Positions 57,514-64,000 of a stretch of 64,000 bases of DNA are shown one piece after another (position 1 is the stretch's first letter; every line of letters begins with the position of its first letter). The notes under the pieces were generated by a model. That model was not told the DNA's origin and did not search any database. It saw nothing but the letters and a program-made list of their open reading frames with translations. Source of the DNA: Acinetobacter suaedae (lineage in GTDB: Bacteria; Pseudomonadota; Gammaproteobacteria; Pseudomonadales; Moraxellaceae); NCBI RefSeq assembly GCF_008630915.1, contig NZ_CP043909.1, positions 3,100,001 through 3,164,000 on the forward strand, in the 5' to 3' direction. A program made the position numbers and the translations under genes.

Positions 57514-58719
57514 TTAATTTTTTTCTTTAAGCATTAAATGTACTGCCAAAACCAGACCAAGCACCAACACCATCCCTACACTCAGATTAATCCCAACCCA
57601 GCCAAAATTTTCCCAAATCAAACCACCACTGCTACCAAGCAAACTTGAACCAACGTAATAGCAGAATAAATACAAGGACGAGGCCACCGCACGATATTGC
57701 ACCGCTTGCACAGAAACCCAACTGCTGGCTGTTGAATGTGCTGCGAAAAAGGAAAAAGTAAAAATCGTTAAACCGAGTAAAACCGCCCATAGCGATGGAA
57801 TAAGCGTGATGAATAATCCCAGTATCATACTCAATAACAAGCAAGGCAACACCTTATCACGTCCATATTTAAAGCCCCATTGTGCCGCTTTAGGTGAACT
57901 ATAAATACCTGCTAGATAAGCAATTGAGATCACACCAATCCATGTTTGTGATAAATGAAATGGCGCTTCTAATAAATGATAGCTAATGTAATTAAATACC
58001 GTCACTAAACAGCCCATTAAGATAAAACCTTGAGCAAATAAAATCCGTAATTTTGGATCTTTAAGGTTCTGTTCAAATGCAGCTTTAAAACGGGAAAATC
58101 GAAATGGATAAGGTTGAAAATGTTGAGACTTTGGTAATAGCAAATAAAATAAACAAGCGATGACCAGATTCAAAAATCCAATGATATAAGTAGCCGATTG
58201 CCAAGAAATAAAGTCAACTAAAACACCCGCGATCAAACGCCCACCCATCCCACCAATGGCGGTGCCGGAGATATACAATCCCATAGCAAAACCAATATCT
58301 TGCTGGGCAATCTCTTCCCCGATATACGTCATCGCAACCGCAGCAACGCCACTCACCGCCAAACCAATAAAAATACGGGTAGTCAAAAAGACTTCCCAAA
58401 TCGGAAATGAGGCACTGATGAGCAAGAGAAGAGAAACCAAAAACAAAGCAAAAACCATAATGGGTTTTCGCCCAAAGCGATCAGAGATAAAACCCGTAAA
58501 CAATAAACCTATGGCTAAAGCCACGGTGGAAAAAGAAAGTGGGAAACTACTATGTGTAGGTGAAACCTGAAAGAATTTTGCAAAAATCGGCATCATCGGT
58601 TGTACGCAGTACAAAGATGAAAATGAGGCAAAACCTGCAAAGAACAACGACCATAGAATTGCAGTAAATGATTTAGACCCATACTCAATATGAGTAGGCA
58701 GTGCTTCAGGCTTAGACAT
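57514..58719 (-). CDS. MFS transporter (YnfM-like)
   Basis: A 401-residue, 12-TM major facilitator protein. It has the motif-A loop GFISDRFGRKPIMV after TM2, SLYCVQPMMPIFAKFF near the N-terminus and GTAIGGMGGRLIAG in TM5, all as in the YnfM/YhjX-like inner-membrane transport group. Substrate unknown; likely drug or metabolite efflux. Confidence 0.8.
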   Translation of the reverse strand: MSKPEALPTHIEYGSKSFTAILWSLFFAGFASFSSLYCVQPMMPIFAKFFQVSPTHSSFPLSFSTVALAIGLLFTGFISDRFGRKPIMVFALFLVSLLLLISASFPIWEVFLTTRIFIGLAVSGVAAVAMTYIGEEIAQQDIGFAMGLYISGTAIGGMGGRLIAGVLVDFISWQSATYIIGFLNLVIACLFYLLLPKSQHFQPYPFRFSRFKAAFEQNLKDPKLRILFAQGFILMGCLVTVFNYISYHLLEAPFHLSQTWIGVISIAYLAGIYSSPKAAQWGFKYGRDKVLPCLLLSMILGLFITLIPSLWAVLLGLTIFTFSFFAAHSTASSWVSVQAVQYRAVASSLYLFCYYVGSSLLGSSGGLIWENFGWVGINLSVGMVLVLGLVLAVHLMLKEKN

Positions 58720-58878
58720 CGTGACTCCTTGACTGGAAACAGTATACGCCTATCCTGAAGCGATTGAAAAACGCTAAACAATGCTCTTGTTTTATTATTT
58801 ATACAACAGAATCTCTATTGATCTTCAACCCCATAATTTCTAACATCGGACCAACTTTTGGCACGTGGATGAATTACT

Positions 58879-59430
58879 TTGGTTGTTTTTAACACGACGA
58901 CTCTTTTTACACTCAAAAATTACTTTTTGATTCCATTCAAATTGATAATGCTTTTATCCATTGTGAGTTTAACCGCATGTAGTAGTTTAAATGCCCCAAA
59001 ACTATCCAAAGGTATTCAGCAAGCCTATTCTGTTTCTCCAACCACAGCTGACCGCCTTTCCCCCATTATTCTACAAAGTGCTAAACAGCACAATGTTCCG
59101 CCCCTCTTAGTGGCAGCGGTGATTCGTCAAGAATCCAGTTATCGCTCAAATGCGCGCTCACCAACGGGGGCACTTGGACTGATGCAAATTATCCCAAGTC
59201 ATTGGAGACAAGATTGCCCAGGTGATTTATACAATGAATATATCAATATCAATTGTGGTACACATGTCCTTGCAACCTATTACAAATCCGCAGGCAGTTG
59301 GCACAAAGCATTGGGTTATTACTATGTAGGTCCGACAGGCTATCAACGCAGTTTTAGCAATCGATACAAAGCCAGAAAATATGCCCGCTCTGTTGAGCGA
59401 CATAAAAAAGAGCTCAAAAGTACACTGTAA
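58879..59430 (+). CDS. Lytic transglycosylase (SLT fold), probable lipoprotein
   Basis: A muramidase-type peptidoglycan lytic enzyme. The SLT core is intact: LLVAAVIRQESSYRSNARS (catalytic Glu), GALGLMQIIPSHW and ATYYKSAGSWHKALGYY. The N-terminus contains a lipobox (MLLSIVSLTACSS), so the mature protein is likely lipid-anchored. The start is unclear: TTG 58879, TTG 58930 or ATG 58948, none with a good ribosome site. The first gives 183 residues. Confidence 0.82.
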   Translation: MVVFNTTTLFTLKNYFLIPFKLIMLLSIVSLTACSSLNAPKLSKGIQQAYSVSPTTADRLSPIILQSAKQHNVPPLLVAAVIRQESSYRSNARSPTGALGLMQIIPSHWRQDCPGDLYNEYININCGTHVLATYYKSAGSWHKALGYYYVGPTGYQRSFSNRYKARKYARSVERHKKELKSTL

Positions 59431-59435
59431 TATTT

Positions 59436-59467
59436 AAAAAACCATGCTGATCAAGCATGGTTTTGGA
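59436..59467. terminator. Terminator between the transglycosylase and cysK
   Basis: AACCATGCT / AGCATGGTT hairpin with flanking A- and T-runs in a convergent gap. Confidence 0.85.
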
Positions 59468-59480
59468 TTTTAAAAAGATA

Positions 59481-60482
59481 CTAAGCTTCTTCAAACATTC
59501 CTTCGAACAAGACTGAAGATAAATAGCGCTCGCCACTATCAGGTAAGATCACCACAATAGTTTTTCCTGCATTTTCAGGACGTTCAGCAATTTTTGCCGC
59601 TGCAGCTAATGCTGCACCACTTGAAATACCCACCAAAATCCCTTCCTGAGTTGCACATTTTCTTGCCCACTCAATTGCATCGGCACTATTTACAGGTACA
59701 ACTTCATCGACCAAATCTAAATCTAAATTTTTAGGAATAAAATTTGCACCGATCCCTTGAATCTTATGTGGTGCAGGGCTGATACTCTCACCATTCCGAG
59801 TCTGGGTAATAATTGGAGATTCAGCAGGCTCAACTGCGACTGAATATAATGGCTTGTTCTGAACTTGCTCAAAATAGCGGGAAATTCCTGTAATCGTTCC
59901 ACCCGTTCCCACGCCAGCTACTAAGATATCAACTTGGCCATTGGTTGCCTGCCAAATCTCAGGACCCGTGGTATCCACATGAATTTGAGGATTAGCCGGA
60001 TTTTCAAATTGTTGTGGTAAAAAATATTGCTGAGGATTTTCAGTGGCTAAACGTACTGCTTCATCTACCGCACCCTTCATACCTTTCGCAGGATCAGTCA
60101 AAACGAGATTTGCGCCCAACGCCTTCAAAACTTTTCTACGCTCCAAACTCATACTTGATGGCATGGTCAAAGTAATCGGATAACCTTTTGCTGCCGCAAC
60201 GAATGCTAACGCAATCCCTGTATTACCACTGGTTGGCTCAACAATATGCATACCAGCTTTAAGTACGCCACGTTTCTCTGCATCAGCAATCAATGCCGCA
60301 CCAATACGACACTTTACTGAAAATGCAGGATTACGACTTTCAATTTTTGCCAGTACCGTTGCACCTGTTTGAATAGCACGATTAATACGCACTAAAGGCG
60401 TGTTACCAATTGCTTCGGCATTATTTGAATACACTGCAATACCAAGATTGGCTGGTGTCGGAAATTGTTGATCAGTAGACAT
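59481..60482 (-). CDS. cysK: Cysteine synthase A
   Basis: PLP-dependent O-acetylserine sulfhydrylase, 333 residues. PLP lysine in [14 protein letters not shown], substrate loop [11 protein letters not shown], and phosphate-binding [15 protein letters not shown]. Start at ATG 60482 (MSTDQQFPT), with AAGGAA upstream, rather than the frame back to 60524. The Ser-Val before Lys (SVKCR) matches CysK. Confidence 0.93.
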   Translation of the reverse strand: MSTDQQFPTPANLGIAVYSNNAEAIGNTPLVRINRAIQTGATVLAKIESRNPAFSVKCRIGAALIADAEKRGVLKAGMHIVEPTSGNTGIALAFVAAAKGYPITLTMPSSMSLERRKVLKALGANLVLTDPAKGMKGAVDEAVRLATENPQQYFLPQQFENPANPQIHVDTTGPEIWQATNGQVDILVAGVGTGGTITGISRYFEQVQNKPLYSVAVEPAESPIITQTRNGESISPAPHKIQGIGANFIPKNLDLDLVDEVVPVNSADAIEWARKCATQEGILVGISSGAALAAAAKIAERPENAGKTIVVILPDSGERYLSSVLFEGMFEEA

Positions 60483-60606
60483 GTTATTTATTTCCTTATT
60501 AGATTTGGAATGATTCTCAATCATTATAGGCTTGTCAGCAAATGAAGAAAGCTTAAAGCAATTGCTTTTACGAAAAACTATCCTTTTAGAACATAAAAAT
60601 TTAGTG

Positions 60607-62226
60607 TCAGGATTGCGTAGCCTCTAATTGCTCATTGACCAATACTTGTTCATTGTCACCTAATAAAATTGTGACACGACTACAATGTATCACTAAATGC
60701 TCTAACCAACGCTGTGCTGCCAATTGTTCTAATGTGTAAGCCGCTGATACCATTCTTGATGAGGATTCCTCAATTATTTTTTGCCGAACTAAATCTTGAT
60801 GGGCCTGCATTTCTGCAGAAAAACTAGCTAACTCATCTACTAAGGCTTTAGGAATTCGAGAAAATGGCTCATGCATTAAATGAGGAATAATTTGCTCAAG
60901 AATCATGGCAAACTGATTGGCTAAAGCTTCAATGTTTCTTTGATTTTGGATACTTTCTATTTGAGCCACACTACTTAAATCATTTTTTAGCACTCGTACA
61001 TATACAACCAGTCTTAGCAAAATCAACAACCGATGTTGATCAGCTATAGATTGTGGAGCAGACATTTTATCAAGATAACTTTCAATTTTGCTTAATGTAT
61101 AGTCAAACTCATCTGTTTTGACTAATTCTGCCACCATTCGTCCACGAATACAGCGCACAAAAATACCATACATATCCGAAATCGATCGTAATAAGGCACG
61201 TTCAACAGCTGCAATTGCAAGTGCTGGAACGCTATAAAGCGACTCATCTAAATAACGTGTAGTGGCATGCTCTTTTTCTGGTAGTAATCGAATAATCAAT
61301 TGTTCAAACTTAGCTAAGAAAGGCATAAAAATACATGCCCCTAATAAACTAAAAGTAGTATGAAATGCAGCCACCAACAATACAGGACCTAATTGCTGAA
61401 CACTCTCAAAATGCTGGTATGCCCAAATAAAAGCAGGTGATAGTAAAATAAAAGCAAATACAGCAGTCACAACATTAAAAATCACATGAACAGCAGCTGT
61501 TCTCTTTGCACTTGTTGTACCTCCGATAGCAGCCAATACAGCTGTGGCAACCGTTCCAATATTCTGTCCGATTACCAAAACTAATGTTTGTTCAAGATTT
61601 ATCGTTTGAGTAGACAATGCAGCCAATGTTGTTGTAATTGCTGCACTCGAAGATTGTAATAGAATGGTCATTAACACACCGATGAGCACCAAAAAAAACT
61701 TCATCATTAAACTTGGTTCTGCCCAACGCGATAAATCGATGAGTAATGCCAATCCACTCATAGCATCTTGTAGAAATTGAATACCTAAGAACAGTAATCC
61801 GAAACCAGCTAAAGTTAGGCCAATAAAAGTGACCTTTTCTTTGCCGAATAAATTAAGTAACGCCCCAATACCAACAAGCGGCAAAGCAAAGCTCGCGATT
61901 GAAAACTTTAATCCTAATAATGCAACCATCCAGCCTGTACTTGTGGTCCCAATATTTGCACCAATAATCACACCTATTGCATGACTAAAACTTAAGATAC
62001 CCGCACTGACAAAGCCGATGGTAGCTAGTGTCGTTGCTGTAGAAGACTGAACCACAACTGTTAGACCAATCCCTGATAAAACAGCTTTAATCGGGGAATT
62101 GGTAAATCGAACCAGCCATTGTCGTAATGCTTCACCCGCAATTGCTTTTAAGCTATCTGTCATCAAAGACATGCCTAAAAGAAATAAGCCAATTCCACCT
62201 ACTAATTGAACAATGACATTGAGCAC
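60607..62226 (-). CDS. Na/Pi symporter family protein (NptA/YjbB type)
   Basis: A 539-residue protein: paired Na/Pi-cotransporter repeats with [14 protein letters not shown] and [14 protein letters not shown] (QSSSA signatures), [11 protein letters not shown] and [10 protein letters not shown], about eight TMs, then a C-terminal PhoU-like helical region (about 340-539). Family members export or import phosphate in a sodium-linked way. Confidence 0.88.
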   Translation of the reverse strand: MLNVIVQLVGGIGLFLLGMSLMTDSLKAIAGEALRQWLVRFTNSPIKAVLSGIGLTVVVQSSTATTLATIGFVSAGILSFSHAIGVIIGANIGTTSTGWMVALLGLKFSIASFALPLVGIGALLNLFGKEKVTFIGLTLAGFGLLFLGIQFLQDAMSGLALLIDLSRWAEPSLMMKFFLVLIGVLMTILLQSSSAAITTTLAALSTQTINLEQTLVLVIGQNIGTVATAVLAAIGGTTSAKRTAAVHVIFNVVTAVFAFILLSPAFIWAYQHFESVQQLGPVLLVAAFHTTFSLLGACIFMPFLAKFEQLIIRLLPEKEHATTRYLDESLYSVPALAIAAVERALLRSISDMYGIFVRCIRGRMVAELVKTDEFDYTLSKIESYLDKMSAPQSIADQHRLLILLRLVVYVRVLKNDLSSVAQIESIQNQRNIEALANQFAMILEQIIPHLMHEPFSRIPKALVDELASFSAEMQAHQDLVRQKIIEESSSRMVSAAYTLEQLAAQRWLEHLVIHCSRVTILLGDNEQVLVNEQLEATQS

Positions 62227-62407
62227 AAAAACGTCCTTTTTATAATTTTCTGATAAAAAATCTATATAGCCTTAGGATTAACTTCATTTGTTCTATTTAA
62301 ATATTTATATTTGATTTAGATATGACAATAAAGTGTTTTTAATACAATTTAGTACCACCACAATAAAAATTGCTAAGCACTTATTTTCAACCTTTTCTTC
62401 ATGCCAT

Positions 62408-62443
62408 AAAAAACACCCCCAGCCATTAGGTTGGGGGTGTTTG
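62408..62443 (-). terminator. Terminator of the rRNA operon
   Basis: On the minus strand, AACACCCCCA / TGGGGGTGTT followed by six T, directly downstream of 5S. Confidence 0.9.
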
Positions 62444-62452
62444 AATTTAAAA

Positions 62453-62566
62453 GCTGGCGATGACTTACTCTCACATGGCAAGTGCCACACTACCATCAGC
62501 GCGAAGAGGTTTCACTTCTGAGTTCGGGAAGGGATCAGGTGGTTCACTCTTGCTATTGTCGCCAGC
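62453..62566 (-). rRNA. rrf: 5S ribosomal RNA
   Basis: The 114-bp region whose minus strand begins GCTGGCGACAATAGC and ends GTCATCGCCAGC has the 5S helix I pairing (GCTGGCGA/TCGCCAGC) and the conserved internal CCCGAACTCAGAAGTGAAA. Ends are accurate to a few bases. Confidence 0.93.
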
Positions 62567-62810
62567 AAACTGTTTTGGCTTTGGGTGGTCTTACTTTTAA
62601 ACTTATTATTAAGTTCATGCCACTTAGTACCGAAAGAGTTATTAACGGATTAGTAGAACATAAAGCATAGCTTTATGTCTTGCGCTCGGGCAAAGATTAT
62701 TAATCTTTGCTTATCCTCGCTCATGAGTCTGTATTGTAACTAGTTTTAACACTAAATCAAGTTATGTATTGAATTTATCTTGAATACAACAACTGTTTGG
62801 GTGTTGTATA
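62567..62810. other. 23S-5S spacer
   Basis: A 244-bp transcribed spacer without tRNA. It includes an inverted repeat CATAAAGC(A)TAG / CTTTATG and a palindrome CAAAGATTATTAATCTTTG at 62693-62711, probable rRNA-processing stems. Confidence 0.6.

Positions 62811-64000
<1,190 letters not shown>

Noticed and set aside
62405..62452. Small gene or repeat between the transporter and 5S
   Set aside because: The GC-rich palindrome is the rRNA operon terminator; open frames there are not protein-like.

Overview
This is a chromosomal window from a gammaproteobacterium, almost certainly an Acinetobacter (Moraxellaceae). Several things point that way: an AT-rich Gram-negative core genome; the gene pairs pilS-pilR, lptF-lptG, pepA-holC and glnK-amtB-ubiK-comM; OprD- and TorF-type outer-membrane proteins; a ParC with Ser84/Glu88 in Acinetobacter numbering; and a transposon inserted in comM, the familiar integration hot spot of this genus. 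The species cannot be fixed from the sequence alone.

Layout. 1-20569 is core genome: the thrC tail, pbpG, gacA, pilSR, a C-terminal processing protease, gpmI, lptGF, pepA-holC, riboflavin genes (ribE, ribD), a glycerol-channel-type aquaporin, an orphan D12-class adenine methyltransferase overlapping ribD, nrdR, amtB-glnK (each with a sigma-54-like promoter) and ubiK. comM begins at 20639 and is interrupted at 21477 by a 12,669-bp Tn7-like transposon (21478-34146). comM resumes at 34147, directly after the 5-bp target duplication GGTGG. From 34800 to 62226 the core genome continues: two tandem TorF-like proteins, an OprD-family porin, ppa, fadD, parC, a TRIC channel, ychJ, a TerC/CBS protein, a LOG protein, an MdtD-like exporter, a GH25 lysozyme overlapping dinB, ridA, a YgiQ radical SAM enzyme, a lytic transglycosylase, cysK and a Na/Pi symporter-like protein. 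62453-64000 holds the 5S and the 3' part of the 23S rRNA of an rRNA operon on the minus strand.

The transposon is the interesting part. It has perfect TGTAAAGAAC terminal repeats. At its right end is a compact inward-reading operon: TnsA-like nuclease, TnsB-like DDE transposase, TnsC/TniB ATPase, TniQ/TnsD and an unrecognised 417-residue protein. A TnsE homologue lies alone at the opposite, left end. Between them is visibly AT-rich cargo that looks like defence or DNA-modification genes: a PD-(D/E)xK-like protein, a Nudix hydrolase, a HigB-like toxin with a HigA/ImmA-type antitoxin, and a three-gene operon of a DUF4031 protein, a thymidylate-synthase homologue carrying the Asn-to-Asp change that marks dCMP-type enzymes, and an alpha-glutamyl/putrescinyl-thymine pyrophosphorylase clade 3 homologue. 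My best candidate for an undescribed system is this last trio, read as a pyrimidine or DNA-base modification module carried by a comM-targeting, TnsE-bearing Tn7-like element. No antibiotic-resistance genes are present in the element.
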